Assembly: GCA_021153325.1 (NCBI GenBank)
Contig: JAGKTQ010000004.1
Span: 59,614 to 123,613, forward strand
From: Lachnospiraceae bacterium
GTDB lineage: Bacteria; Bacillota; Clostridia; Lachnospirales; Lachnospiraceae
DNA length: 64,000 nucleotides
Direction: 5' to 3'
Shown here: positions 8,814-17,351 of the stretch, one piece after another
Numbering within the stretch: the first letter of the stretch is position 1
Layout: each line of letters opens with the position of its first letter
Notes under the pieces: generated by a model
Databases searched by the model: none
Told to the model about the DNA's origin: nothing
Seen by the model: only the letters and a program-made list of their open reading frames with translations
Position numbers and translations under genes: made by a program

Positions 8814-9838
8814 TGGCATATATAGAGTTTAAAAATATTAATAAATCCTTTGGAAGTAACCATGTATTAAAAGGAATTGATTTAAATGTAGAAAAAGGCG
8901 AGCTGCTTACTTTGCTTGGACCTTCCGGTTGTGGGAAAAGTACATTGCTTCGTTGTCTTGCAGGATTGGAAGAAGTGCAGGAGGGAAGCATTTATTTAGA
9001 TGGAAAAGATATTACACATACAGATGCAAGACTTCGTCAGATCGGAATGGTCTTTCAGCAGTATAGTTTGTTCCCGAATATGACAGTGGCTCAAAATCTT
9101 GCTTTTGGGTTAAAAATTAAAAAGATGGCAAAGGAAGAAATGAAAAAGGAAGTCAGTGCTGCATTAAAAATGGTAGGACTGGAAGAAAAAGCAAATGCTT
9201 ATCCGGGTCAGCTTTCTGGAGGGCAACAGCAGAGGGTCGCTTTGGCAAGAGCCATTGTTACCAAGCCAAAGGTTTTGCTTTTGGATGAGCCATTGAGTGC
9301 AATTGATGCAAAGCTTCGTAAAAATTTACAGATAGAAATTCGAAAAATTCAAAAGGAATTAAATATTACAACGATTTTCGTTACACATGACCAGGATGAA
9401 GCAATGGTCATGTCCGACAGAATCTGTTTGTTAAATGAAGGACGTATTGAGCAGCTTGGCACACCAGTTTCCATTTATACAGAGCCAAAAACAAAATTTG
9501 CAGCAGGCTTTATTGGACATTATAATGTAATGAAACCAGAAGAGTTTGATAAACTGATCGGTGAGAAATGCAATAGAACACACGCCGTTGCCATACGACC
9601 GGAAACCATTGCTATTTCAAAAGAAAAGAAAAATCTTGAGAATTGTTATGAGTTCAAAGGAAAAGTTGTGGAGAGTCTTCCAAGGGGAAACGTACTCCGT
9701 TATACGATTGATGTAAATGGGATAGAAATTTCAGCAGATACCTTGTTCAGAAGCTTTTCCATTTTTGAAGATCAGTCAGAAGTCTGGTTGTCTTTAGAAA
9801 AGAGAAACTGTCTTGATGTGGAGGAAACAGCTGTATGA
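8813..9838 (+). CDS. ABC transporter ATP-binding protein with C-terminal TOBE region
   Basis: A 341-residue ATPase of the PotA/FbpC/PhnT-like class. In order: Walker A G-P-S-G-C-G-K-S-T (residue ~38), Q-loop V-F-Q-Q-Y-S, signature L-S-G-G-Q-Q-Q-R, Walker B L-L-L-D-E-P, D-loop S-A-I-D-A-K and H-loop T-H-D. The last ~100 residues form the TOBE-like regulatory part (A-I-R-P-E-T-I). It energises the two permeases encoded just upstream. It overlaps the next gene by 4 bases, so the PHP hydrolase is made from the same transcript. Confidence 0.92.
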   Translation: MAYIEFKNINKSFGSNHVLKGIDLNVEKGELLTLLGPSGCGKSTLLRCLAGLEEVQEGSIYLDGKDITHTDARLRQIGMVFQQYSLFPNMTVAQNLAFGLKIKKMAKEEMKKEVSAALKMVGLEEKANAYPGQLSGGQQQRVALARAIVTKPKVLLLDEPLSAIDAKLRKNLQIEIRKIQKELNITTIFVTHDQDEAMVMSDRICLLNEGRIEQLGTPVSIYTEPKTKFAAGFIGHYNVMKPEEFDKLIGEKCNRTHAVAIRPETIAISKEKKNLENCYEFKGKVVESLPRGNVLRYTIDVNGIEISADTLFRSFSIFEDQSEVWLSLEKRNCLDVEETAV

Positions 9839-10806
9839 TAAAGAATATGTTTGCAGAAAGCGGAAACTGGTACAAAGGAAATTTACATTCCCATACGACC
9901 AACTCAGATGGAAGAATGACACCGGAGGAGGCAGTCAGCCTTTATAAAAATTATGGTTATCATTTTCTGTGCCTTAGTGAGCATGATCTGTATACGGATT
10001 TGAGAGAGCAGTTCGACAGTGAAGATTTTATACTTCTGCCGGGCGTAGAAGCTTCGGTATGGCTTTTGAATGAGGAAAAGACCGGCTTGATCAAAACACA
10101 TCATATTCATGGAATTTTAGGAAATGAAGAAATGCAAAAGGCAGCAGGCGATAATCTGTTCAAACCGGGTGAAAAATTGGAGCCGCCAGTGTTTATAGAA
10201 GAGTGGAATGGGCTGGAAGCAGCACAGCAATTATCGGATTATTTACGCGCAAAAGGATGTTTCACAACATACAATCATCCGATATGGTCTCGCGTAGATA
10301 TGGAAGAAGTGGTTTCCTTGCAAAATTTTTGGGCAGTAGAGGTTTATAATTATGGCACAGAAATAGAATGTGGGGAAGGCAAGGATACGGTATTCTGGGA
10401 TGCCATGCTAAAAAGAGGTACACACATTCATGGATTTGCTTCGGATGATAACCATAATCCGTGGAAGTTTTTTGACAGCTTCGGAGGTTATGTCATGGTG
10501 CGTTCCGAGGAACTGACGCATGAAGCGATCGTCAATCATCTGTTGGCGGGCGATTACTATTTTACAGGTGGCCCAGAAATTTACCAGTGGGGCATCGAGG
10601 AGGGAAAGGTATTCGTAGAATGCTCAGATGCGGTACGTGTGAATTTCATTGTAGGTGGAACTGTAGGAAGCAGTGAAACGATATTAAAACGTGTCACTCC
10701 GATCCGACGTGCGGTACATCAATTAAAAGGAAATGAAAAATATGTCCGTGTAGAATGTATAGATGAGCATGGAAATACTGCATGGACAAATGTAATGTGG
10801 TTATAA
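9835..10806 (+). CDS. PHP-domain metallohydrolase (CehA/McbA-like)
   Basis: A 323-residue cytoplasmic protein with an N-terminal PHP metal-binding domain: G-N-L-H-S-H-T-T-N-S-D-G-R, S-E-H-D near residue 45, G-V-E-A-S, and later Y-N-H-P and S-D-D-N-H. PHP domains bind two or three metal ions and cleave phosphoesters; related CehA/McbA proteins hydrolyse carbamates. The start overlaps the ATPase gene, so the enzyme probably acts on what the importer brings in. The exact substrate is unknown. It ends just before a terminator that closes the operon. Confidence 0.82.
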   Translation: MIKNMFAESGNWYKGNLHSHTTNSDGRMTPEEAVSLYKNYGYHFLCLSEHDLYTDLREQFDSEDFILLPGVEASVWLLNEEKTGLIKTHHIHGILGNEEMQKAAGDNLFKPGEKLEPPVFIEEWNGLEAAQQLSDYLRAKGCFTTYNHPIWSRVDMEEVVSLQNFWAVEVYNYGTEIECGEGKDTVFWDAMLKRGTHIHGFASDDNHNPWKFFDSFGGYVMVRSEELTHEAIVNHLLAGDYYFTGGPEIYQWGIEEGKVFVECSDAVRVNFIVGGTVGSSETILKRVTPIRRAVHQLKGNEKYVRVECIDEHGNTAWTNVMWL

Positions 10807-10810
10807 TAAA

Positions 10811-10852
10811 AATGCTTTGGATGGTCAGTGTATCATCGAAAGCATTTTTTTT
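10811..10852 (+). terminator. Rho-independent terminator after the PHP gene
   Basis: AATGCTTT (10811-10818) pairs with AAAGCATT (10839-10846) and is followed by a T8 run. Confidence 0.85.
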
Positions 10853-10909
10853 CGCAGAAACTTGTGTTACAATGACAGCAGAATAAATCCAAATGGGAGA
10901 TGCAGGAAT

Positions 10910-11818
10910 ATGACGTTACAACAATTACGTTACGCAGTCACAATAGCAGAGAGTCCGTCCATGAATGAGGCTGCCAAACAGCTTTTTATTTCACAGCCAA
11001 GTCTTTCAGGAGCTATCCGGGACTTAGAGGAGGAAATCGGAATTACTATTTTTAGCCGCAGCAACCGCGGTATCATTCCTACGCCAGAGGGAGAAGAGTT
11101 CTTAGGGTATGCCAGACAGATGATGGAACAGTATCAGTTGTTGGATGAACGTTATATCAGTAAGAAGAATGTCAAAAAGAAATTCAGTGTCTCTGCCCAG
11201 CACTATACCTTTGCGGTAAATGCTTTTGTGCAGATGGTGAAACAGTTTGGAATGGATGAATATGAATTTGCCATTCATGAAACAAAGACGCACGACATTA
11301 TAGAAGACGTAAGAAATGGAAAAAGTGAGCTTGGAATCTTATATTTAAATGCATTTAACGAAAAGGCGCTTACGAAAATATTAAGAGAGAGTGGATTGGA
11401 ATTTCATGAACTGTTTTGGTGTAAGACGTATGTGTATTTGTGGAATGGGAATCCGCTTGCTAAAAAACAATGTCTGACGATGAAGGATTTAGAGGATTAT
11501 CCGTGCCTTGCTTTTGATCAGGGAAATAATAATTCTTTTTATTATGCGGAAGAGGTTTTAAGTACATACGATTACAAACAGATCATTAAAGCAAGTGACC
11601 GTGCTACAATTTTGAATCTGATGGTCGGTCTGAATGGGTATACACTTTGCAGTGGTATTATATGTGAAGAGTTGAATGGAAAGGACTATTGTGCGATCCC
11701 ATTGGATTCAGAAGAAAAAATGTGTATTGGCTATATTAAGAAAAAGAATATGAGCTTAAGTGCGTTGGGGCGAAAGTATTTGGAAGAGTTGGAGATGTAC
11801 AAAGATAACGTGCTATAA
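10910..11818 (+). CDS. LysR-family transcriptional regulator
   Basis: A 302-residue protein with an N-terminal winged helix-turn-helix of LysR type (residues 1-60; L-R-Y-A-V-T-I-A-E-S, N-E-A-A-K-Q-L-F-I-S-Q-P-S-L-S, I-T-I-F-S-R) followed by a substrate-binding effector domain. The start at 10910 is chosen because the conserved domain begins there and AGGA lies just upstream; the open frame extends further up only through the preceding terminator. It lies directly downstream of the ABC/PHP operon in the same direction, so it may control that operon. The effector is unknown. Confidence 0.9.
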   Translation: MTLQQLRYAVTIAESPSMNEAAKQLFISQPSLSGAIRDLEEEIGITIFSRSNRGIIPTPEGEEFLGYARQMMEQYQLLDERYISKKNVKKKFSVSAQHYTFAVNAFVQMVKQFGMDEYEFAIHETKTHDIIEDVRNGKSELGILYLNAFNEKALTKILRESGLEFHELFWCKTYVYLWNGNPLAKKQCLTMKDLEDYPCLAFDQGNNNSFYYAEEVLSTYDYKQIIKASDRATILNLMVGLNGYTLCSGIICEELNGKDYCAIPLDSEEKMCIGYIKKKNMSLSALGRKYLEELEMYKDNVL

Positions 11819-11929
11819 ATTTTAAGTAAGGTCGTGATAGAATGGCAGAGTATTGGAGAAAAATGCAAGTTATTCTTTGGAAAGGCTAATAGAGTCGTGG
11901 AAAAGAATTTTAGGAGATGAGGAATAGAG

Positions 11930-12496
11930 ATGAGACCACAGGAACTGATCAAGCTCATGCAGACAGCAGAAAATTTAAAAAATAATACAAGACATTCCTG
12001 GACTTCATCGGGCAGACATGAAAGTGTGGCGGAGCACAGTTATATGCTTTGTTTTATGGCACTTTTTATCAAGGATGAATTTCCGGATGCGGATATGGAT
12101 AAGGTGATCAAAATGTGTATCCTACATGACATTGGAGAGGCATTTACAGGGGATATTCCAGCATTTGAGAAAAAGACTGCGGATGAGGAGAAGGAAGCGG
12201 ATGTTGTGGCACAATGGATAAGCGGCCTGCCGGGGGCATATCGGACAGAGTTTTCAGCTCTCTTTGAGGAAATGAATGCCCTTTCTACAGAGGAAGCCAG
12301 GATTTATAAGGCATTAGACAAAATGGAGGCGGTCATTCAACACAATATGGCGGATATTTCCTCATGGCTTCCGTTGGAATACGATCTGCAGCTGACATAT
12401 GGAGAAAAAGAAGTTGCGTTTTCCGATTATATGAAAGATTTAAAAGAAGCAGCAAATGAAGATACTAGAAAGAAGATAAAAGAAGTTATACACTAA
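11930..12496 (+). CDS. HD-domain hydrolase (YfbR/HDDC2-like)
   Basis: A 188-residue protein with the HD metal-dependent phosphohydrolase motif: H-S-Y at the first His (V-A-E-H-S-Y-M), H-D in C-I-L-H-D-I-G-E-A, and a distal Asp in A-L-D-K-M-E-A. The order and size match the HDDC2/YfbR group, whose studied members remove phosphate from deoxynucleoside 5'-monophosphates. It likely acts in the cytoplasm in nucleotide salvage. The gene converges on the aminotransferase gene, and their last four bases overlap. Confidence 0.85.
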   Translation: MRPQELIKLMQTAENLKNNTRHSWTSSGRHESVAEHSYMLCFMALFIKDEFPDADMDKVIKMCILHDIGEAFTGDIPAFEKKTADEEKEADVVAQWISGLPGAYRTEFSALFEEMNALSTEEARIYKALDKMEAVIQHNMADISSWLPLEYDLQLTYGEKEVAFSDYMKDLKEAANEDTRKKIKEVIH

Positions 12497-12514
12497 CAGC
12501 GTATAACTTCTTTT
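12478..12514. terminator. Bidirectional terminator shared by two convergent genes
   Basis: A perfect 14-bp stem, AAAAGAAGTTATAC with GTATAACTTCTTTT, has a 9-base loop. The A tract on one side and T tract on the other let it stop transcription from both directions. It lies across the overlapping stop codons of the HD gene and the aminotransferase gene. Confidence 0.85.
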
Positions 12515-13596
12515 ATGCATTCCAGCAATTTATCGTTGTCTTCAGGCATCATGAAGCAAAGACGGAAAAATTTATTATTTAATCCTTCAAAGGAAGAACA
12601 GTTGCGGATCATCAGGCAGCGGCGGATCGCTGTATCAAACAAAATATCTGCATCCTTGTTTTCCTTTTCTATCTCTACAAGTACAAAATTGGCAGCAGGT
12701 TCATATACTTTCAACCCTGGAATGGAACGAAGTATATTGCATACACGTTCTCTTTCAGAGAAGATCAATTCCTTTGTCTGACAAATATAATCGGTATCTG
12801 TGAACAAAATTTTTCCGGCAGCTTCTGCAAGAGAATTGATCGTCCACGGGTTTTTGGTTGCATTGATCTCATCAAGCAACGTCTTATTCCCAGTTAAGCC
12901 ATATCCAAGGCGAAGACCGGGAGAAGCAAAAAATTTAGAAATACCTCGCAAAATAATGAAATTATCAAAGCGTTCCATAAGCGGTATTGCTGTAATGGAA
13001 TCGTATGCAGCAGCAAATTCTACATAAGTTTCGTCTATCATTACAAAAATATCGTGCTGCTTACAGTACTCCAAAATAGCAGAAAGAGTATCTATGTGTA
13101 ATGCAGTAGATGTCGGATTATTGGGATTGCAAAGAACGAGAAGCTCTGATTGAGTTTCCGATAGAAATAAAAAAAGTGCTTCTATATCTAAATGAAAATT
13201 GTCTTCTGGTTTTATAGAGAAATAATGACATTTGCCACCGCTTAAGGAAATCTCTCTTTCATATTCCGAATAGGTTGGAGCTATCAGGCAGGCATTTTCT
13301 GGTTTCTTAAGTTGAATCACAGCAGAAATTAATTCGGTAGAGCCATTTCCAACAAGGATATTTTCATAATCCGTATTGCAGTAGATTCCAATAGTTTTGC
13401 GGAGATCTGTATATTCTCTGTCAGGATAAGTAGTGATCACATCCAAACAGTTTTTCAGACCTTCACAAAGCTTCGGAGATAATCCCAGTGGATTCACATT
13501 GGCAGAAAAGCTAATAATAGATTCTTTTTTTATGCCATAGAATTTTTCTATTTTTTCTAAATCACTTCCGTGAAAATGTTCTGTATGCGTTATCAT
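12493..13596 (-). CDS. PLP aminotransferase/decarboxylase, HisC/CobD-like
   Basis: A fold-type I PLP enzyme of ~367 residues, close to histidinol-phosphate aminotransferase and threonine-phosphate decarboxylase (CobD). It has the N-terminal S-F-S-A-N-V-N-P-L-G-L-S, the cofactor motifs G-N-G-S-T-E-L, N-P-N-N-P-T and D-E-T-Y-V-E-F, and the lysine region R-G-I-S-K-F-F-A-S-P-G-L-R-L-G-Y. No histidine or cobalamin gene is nearby, so the reaction cannot be fixed. The start at 13596 is preferred because an AGGATGG ribosome site sits ~8 bases upstream; the ATG at 13608 is the alternative. It follows the GntR regulator on the same strand and may share its transcript. Confidence 0.85.
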   Translation of the reverse strand: MITHTEHFHGSDLEKIEKFYGIKKESIISFSANVNPLGLSPKLCEGLKNCLDVITTYPDREYTDLRKTIGIYCNTDYENILVGNGSTELISAVIQLKKPENACLIAPTYSEYEREISLSGGKCHYFSIKPEDNFHLDIEALFLFLSETQSELLVLCNPNNPTSTALHIDTLSAILEYCKQHDIFVMIDETYVEFAAAYDSITAIPLMERFDNFIILRGISKFFASPGLRLGYGLTGNKTLLDEINATKNPWTINSLAEAAGKILFTDTDYICQTKELIFSERERVCNILRSIPGLKVYEPAANFVLVEIEKENKDADILFDTAIRRCLMIRNCSSFEGLNNKFFRLCFMMPEDNDKLLECIKEVIRC

Positions 13597-13639
13597 GATG
13601 AAGTCCATCCTAAATTTTATTGTGTTAGAAAAAAGCAGA

Positions 13640-14296
13640 TTAGTCCGGCAGCATACGACTGCCTACTTTTTTAATATGTTCCTGAAGAGCCACTTTGGCA
13701 AATTCCTTTTGCCCCTGTTCCAAATATTGAATAATGAGCTTGTGTTCTTCGATGGCTGATTTCTTATAAGAATCCAAAGTGCCGGAAAGAACCAAAATAC
13801 GGATCATCATTGCATTTATTTTTTGCACGGTCTCTATCAGCAAAGAATTATCCGAAATCTGAGCTAAGCAGCTATGAAAATCACAATCCAATTCAGCAAA
13901 GCGAATATTGTTGACCGATCCACTCTCAAATAATGCACTTTGCTGTTCGATCAAGTCTTTTAATTGCTGTATAGATTCATTTGAAATAGGAAATGCAGCT
14001 AAATCCATTGCTAATGGCTCCAGATTCAGTCTCAGAACGGTAATATCATGTACGTCTTTTTCACTGATCTTAGATACATAAATATGACCTGTATTGTCCG
14101 TAGTAGCTAATTTTTCAAAAACTAACTGCTGCAGAGCAGAACGGATAGGAGTTCTGCTGATTGATAAAGTTGCACTTAATTGTTCTTCTGTTAAAGGAGC
14201 GCCAGGTTTTAATGTATTGGAATAGATAGCTTGTTTTATAGAAGTATAGGCTTGTTCCTTTAAGGTAACAGTCTTTTTAATAGGTTCTAAATTCAT
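13640..14296 (-). CDS. GntR-family regulator, FCD subfamily
   Basis: A 218-residue regulator with an N-terminal winged HTH (residues ~10-75; E-Q-A-Y-T-S-I-K-Q-A-I, L-T-E-E-Q-L-S-A-T-L, S-R-T-P-I-R-S-A-L) and an all-helical FCD effector domain with metal/ligand-binding His residues (D-F-H, E-E-H). It is divergent from the M20/dehydrogenase operon, the usual arrangement for a local regulator. GTATAC-centred motifs, a plausible GntR/FCD-type site, lie in the promoters of that operon and of the amino-acid ABC operon. It probably responds to a metabolite of the 14.5-24.9 kb cluster. The start follows AAGGAG. Confidence 0.9.
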   Translation of the reverse strand: MNLEPIKKTVTLKEQAYTSIKQAIYSNTLKPGAPLTEEQLSATLSISRTPIRSALQQLVFEKLATTDNTGHIYVSKISEKDVHDITVLRLNLEPLAMDLAAFPISNESIQQLKDLIEQQSALFESGSVNNIRFAELDCDFHSCLAQISDNSLLIETVQKINAMMIRILVLSGTLDSYKKSAIEEHKLIIQYLEQGQKEFAKVALQEHIKKVGSRMLPD

Positions 14297-14414
14297 ATGA
14301 TATGATACTCCTTAAAAGTGTATTCAGTATAGATTTTATAATAGATACATGGATAAAATCAAGGCTATAGAAATGGATTTTATAAAAAGATAAGGAAAAA
14401 ATGTAGGTTTCAGG

Positions 14415-14450
14415 TTGACAACGAAAAAAATATATGATAAAAATGTATAC
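14415..14450 (+). promoter_or_regulatory. Promoter and GTATAC operator-like site of the M20 operon
   Basis: A consensus TTGACA (14415-14420) is followed after 17 bases by a weak A-rich -10 region (TAAAAA). AAAATGTATACA overlaps the expected start of transcription (GTATAC at 14445-14450). The same 12 bases form most of the 16-bp palindrome at 21183, which suggests one regulator for both places, probably the divergent GntR protein. Confidence 0.6.
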
Positions 14451-14471
14451 AGTACACAGAATACCAATAGC

Positions 14472-14500
14472 AAAGGGGCTGCATTGCAGTCCCTTTTTGC
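14472..14500 (+). terminator. Terminator-like leader hairpin before the M20 gene
   Basis: GGGGCTGC pairs with GCAGTCCC around ATT and is followed by T5. It sits between the promoter and the first gene, so it may act as an attenuator. Confidence 0.6.
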
Positions 14501-14525
14501 TTTGCAGAATAAAAAAAGAAAGAAG

Positions 14526-16166
14526 ATGATTACAATGATTCATCAGGAAATGTTAGATTTAGCAAAAGCTTTAGTGGAAATCCCAAGTATTAATGGAACA
14601 GAGGGAGAAAAAGATATAGGACAATTTTTGGAAGAATATTTGAGAAATATTCCTTATTTTAAAATGCATCCAGAGCAGGTGATCATTCAGGAATTAAAAA
14701 ATGATACGCTGAACCGCAGAAATGTGTTTGCTATCTTGTTGGGAGAAAAAGAAAATAAAGGCGATACACTTCTTTTGCATGGACATACTGACACCGTAGG
14801 TCTGGAGGGCTACGGAGCAGCAAAAGAATATGCCTGTAAACCGGATGAATTGGAAAAAGTTTTTCGGGAAATGAATCTTCCAAAAGAAGTACGGGAAGAT
14901 TTGGAATCTGGAGAGTATATGTTCGGAAGAGGCGCCTGTGATATGAAGAGCGGAGATGCGGTCTTTCTTGGCATATTGAAAGAATTGAGTGAGCATCCTG
15001 AGGAACTGGCAGGAAATATTGTAGTTTCCTTCAATCCAGTAGAAGAGAATCTGCATACCGGCATTATAGAAGGGCTGGATGTCTTAGAGCATTTAAAGGA
15101 GAAATATCATTTACATTACGTTATGGCAATTAATAATGATTATATTTGTCCTTTATATCCCGGAGATGAAGTGAAGACTATATATACAGGTGCTGTTGGA
15201 AAATTACTTCCCTGTTTTTACATACAGGGAAAGGAAACTCATGTAGGACAGTGCTTCGAGGGACTGGATGCTTCTATGCTTGCAGCGGAGCTTGTACAGC
15301 GTATTCATTTGAATTTTGATTTTTCAGATGGGTATGAAGGGGAGTATTCCTATCCGCCATCGGTTTTAAAAATAAAAGATCTCAAACCATGGTATAACGT
15401 ACAGACAGCAGCAGAAGCGTTTGTTTATTTTAATTACTTTGTACATAATTCTTCCATGGAAGAAATTACGAATCAGTTGCTAAAGGCAGCAGAAGACTCT
15501 TTTGATGCAGTATTTCAACGGGTGAATGAGCAGAATAAAAGGTTTTGCAGCACGACTGGACAGGAATATAGCATTTATAACTATGACACAATGGTATGTA
15601 CATATGAGGAATTGTATAAAAAGGCAGAAAAAGTGGCAGATATCGATGAGAATATGCTGCAGAGAATGGTAGAAAAGCAATGGAAGGAAGGCGTAGACAA
15701 GAGAGAAATCCCGATAGCGATCATTCGCTTTTTGCTGGAAACTGCCGGAATTACAAAACCTACCATTGTTCTGTATTATGCAGCCCCCTACTGTCCACAC
15801 AATACGCTGCAGGGCGAGGAACAGAAATTAATAGAAGATATAGAATACCTTGCTAAAAAAACAGGGGAAGAAACAGGAGATACTTATCGCATTATGAAAT
15901 TTTTCCCGAGTCTTTCTGATAGCAGTTATTTAAAAATTGATGACAGCAAAGAATCTATAGGATTGTTGGTAAATAATTTTCCGGGATTTGAACAGTTATA
16001 TCCTGTACCAATTGATAAAATACAAAAATTAAATATACCGGCAGTAAACTTTGGCTGTTATGGAAAAGATGCACATAAATGGACAGAGAGAGTGCATATT
16101 CCGTATACATTTGGACATTTACCGGTATTGCTCCGAAACACCATTGATTATTATTTGAAGAAGTAA
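14526..16166 (+). CDS. M20-family metallohydrolase, RocB-like
   Basis: A 546-residue zinc-dependent amidohydrolase of the M20 class. Metal-binding motifs are L-L-H-G-H-T-D-T-V near residue 80, G-R-G-A-C-D-M-K-S-G-D (the bridging Asp) near 135, and V-E-E-N-L catalytic-type acidic residues. It is longer than ArgE/DapE (~380-430) and close in size to Bacillus RocB, a poorly understood arginine-utilisation protein. It is the first gene of a run of aminotransferase, dehydrogenase and guanidino-enzyme genes. The start at 14526 follows AGAAAGAAG; the next in-frame ATG at 14535 is also possible, and a longer upstream frame would run through the leader hairpin. Confidence 0.82.
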   Translation: MITMIHQEMLDLAKALVEIPSINGTEGEKDIGQFLEEYLRNIPYFKMHPEQVIIQELKNDTLNRRNVFAILLGEKENKGDTLLLHGHTDTVGLEGYGAAKEYACKPDELEKVFREMNLPKEVREDLESGEYMFGRGACDMKSGDAVFLGILKELSEHPEELAGNIVVSFNPVEENLHTGIIEGLDVLEHLKEKYHLHYVMAINNDYICPLYPGDEVKTIYTGAVGKLLPCFYIQGKETHVGQCFEGLDASMLAAELVQRIHLNFDFSDGYEGEYSYPPSVLKIKDLKPWYNVQTAAEAFVYFNYFVHNSSMEEITNQLLKAAEDSFDAVFQRVNEQNKRFCSTTGQEYSIYNYDTMVCTYEELYKKAEKVADIDENMLQRMVEKQWKEGVDKREIPIAIIRFLLETAGITKPTIVLYYAAPYCPHNTLQGEEQKLIEDIEYLAKKTGEETGDTYRIMKFFPSLSDSSYLKIDDSKESIGLLVNNFPGFEQLYPVPIDKIQKLNIPAVNFGCYGKDAHKWTERVHIPYTFGHLPVLLRNTIDYYLKK

Positions 16167-16182
16167 AGGTGAGGTGAAAATT

Positions 16183-17334
16183 ATGAAAAAACTGGTTCTT
16201 AGTGGAAAGCAAATTGTAACGGGAGCAGGTTCTTTAAGCTGTCTGAAGGAATTGTGCTATAAACGAGTGATGATCGTGACGGGAGGAAGTTCTATGATCC
16301 GGTTTGGAATCATTGACCGTGCGAAGGGTTATTTGGAAAGCGCCGGAGCTACAGTAAGTGTATATTCCGGGATTCAAAAAAATCCTGCCATAGAGGAAGT
16401 AGAGCAGGGTTTGCAGGCACTGAAAACATTTAAACCAGATTGTGTGATGGCGATTGGTGGAGGTTCTGCTATAGATGCAGCGAAGGCAATGCTTTTGTTT
16501 TATGAATTTCCCTTTTTAAATTTTGAAAATGTACTTGATTATAATGCAAAGGGAGAGATTCCAGTAAACAGGGATACGGCTTTGGTATGTATACCATCTA
16601 CTTCAGGAACTGGTTCAGAGGTCACAAGAGGAACTGTGATCACAGATACAAAAAAAGAATTAAAGGTTCCGATCATGACCGATTGTCTTAGACCGGATAT
16701 TGCAATTTTAGATGCAGAGCTGACGACGACAATGCCAAAACAGATTGTGGCAGAAACCGGTATGGATGCTTTGACACATGCAATTGAGGCATATATCAAT
16801 CACAATCTGGATGATTTTAATGAAGCATTGTGCGGTGGTGCGATTGCAGGAATCATGAAATGGCTTCCGGTATCTTACGAACAGGAAACATTGGAAGCAA
16901 GAGAAAAGGTACATAATTATCAGGCTATGGCGGGCATCGGTTTTGCGAATGTTGGGTTAGGTATGGTGCATGGAATCGCCCATTCCTTTGGAGCCGCTTT
17001 TAATATGGCACACGGGCTTACCAATGCTGTGATTCTTCCATTTGCATTAGAGTATAACAGCAAAGATAAAATCGTGGCAGATAAACTGGCACATTTATCT
17101 TACTTATGCGGATGTGAAAATATTGTGGATGAAATAAGGAAATTAAAAAGCAGACTGGGTATTCCGAATGGATTTAAAGATGCAGGAATTACAGAAAAAA
17201 TGTACCAAGATAAATATGAACTGTTGTTAGCACATGCTATGTTGGGAGCTACCAATGTTAACCCGGTAAAAATGACCGAAGAAGAAATGGAAAAAATGTT
17301 GGCTACGGTATTTTATGGTGAAAAAAGGTTTTAG
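16183..17334 (+). CDS. Iron-containing alcohol dehydrogenase
   Basis: A 383-residue group III alcohol dehydrogenase. It shows G-G-G-S-A-I-D-A-A-K-A near residue 95 (NAD(P) binding), S-T-S-G-T-G-S-E-V, and the iron ligands D...H-A-I-E-A-Y...H-G-I-A-H-S-F...H-G-L-T-N-A. Members reduce aldehydes or oxidise alcohols; 4-hydroxybutyrate dehydrogenase is one. Following an aminotransferase of GABA type, it could reduce the semialdehyde product, which is inference. The ATG at 16183 has AGGTGAGG upstream; a GTG at 16174 is an alternative. Confidence 0.9.
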   Translation: MKKLVLSGKQIVTGAGSLSCLKELCYKRVMIVTGGSSMIRFGIIDRAKGYLESAGATVSVYSGIQKNPAIEEVEQGLQALKTFKPDCVMAIGGGSAIDAAKAMLLFYEFPFLNFENVLDYNAKGEIPVNRDTALVCIPSTSGTGSEVTRGTVITDTKKELKVPIMTDCLRPDIAILDAELTTTMPKQIVAETGMDALTHAIEAYINHNLDDFNEALCGGAIAGIMKWLPVSYEQETLEAREKVHNYQAMAGIGFANVGLGMVHGIAHSFGAAFNMAHGLTNAVILPFALEYNSKDKIVADKLAHLSYLCGCENIVDEIRKLKSRLGIPNGFKDAGITEKMYQDKYELLLAHAMLGATNVNPVKMTEEEMEKMLATVFYGEKRF

Positions 17335-17351
17335 ACAAGGAGGTAAACATT

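Noticed and set aside
14300..14525. A guanidine (ykkC-type) riboswitch before the guanidino cluster
   Set aside because: I see no conserved ykkC core (no ACGR/GG pattern); only a short promoter, operator-like site and a single hairpin. The leader at 21295-21413 was checked with the same result.
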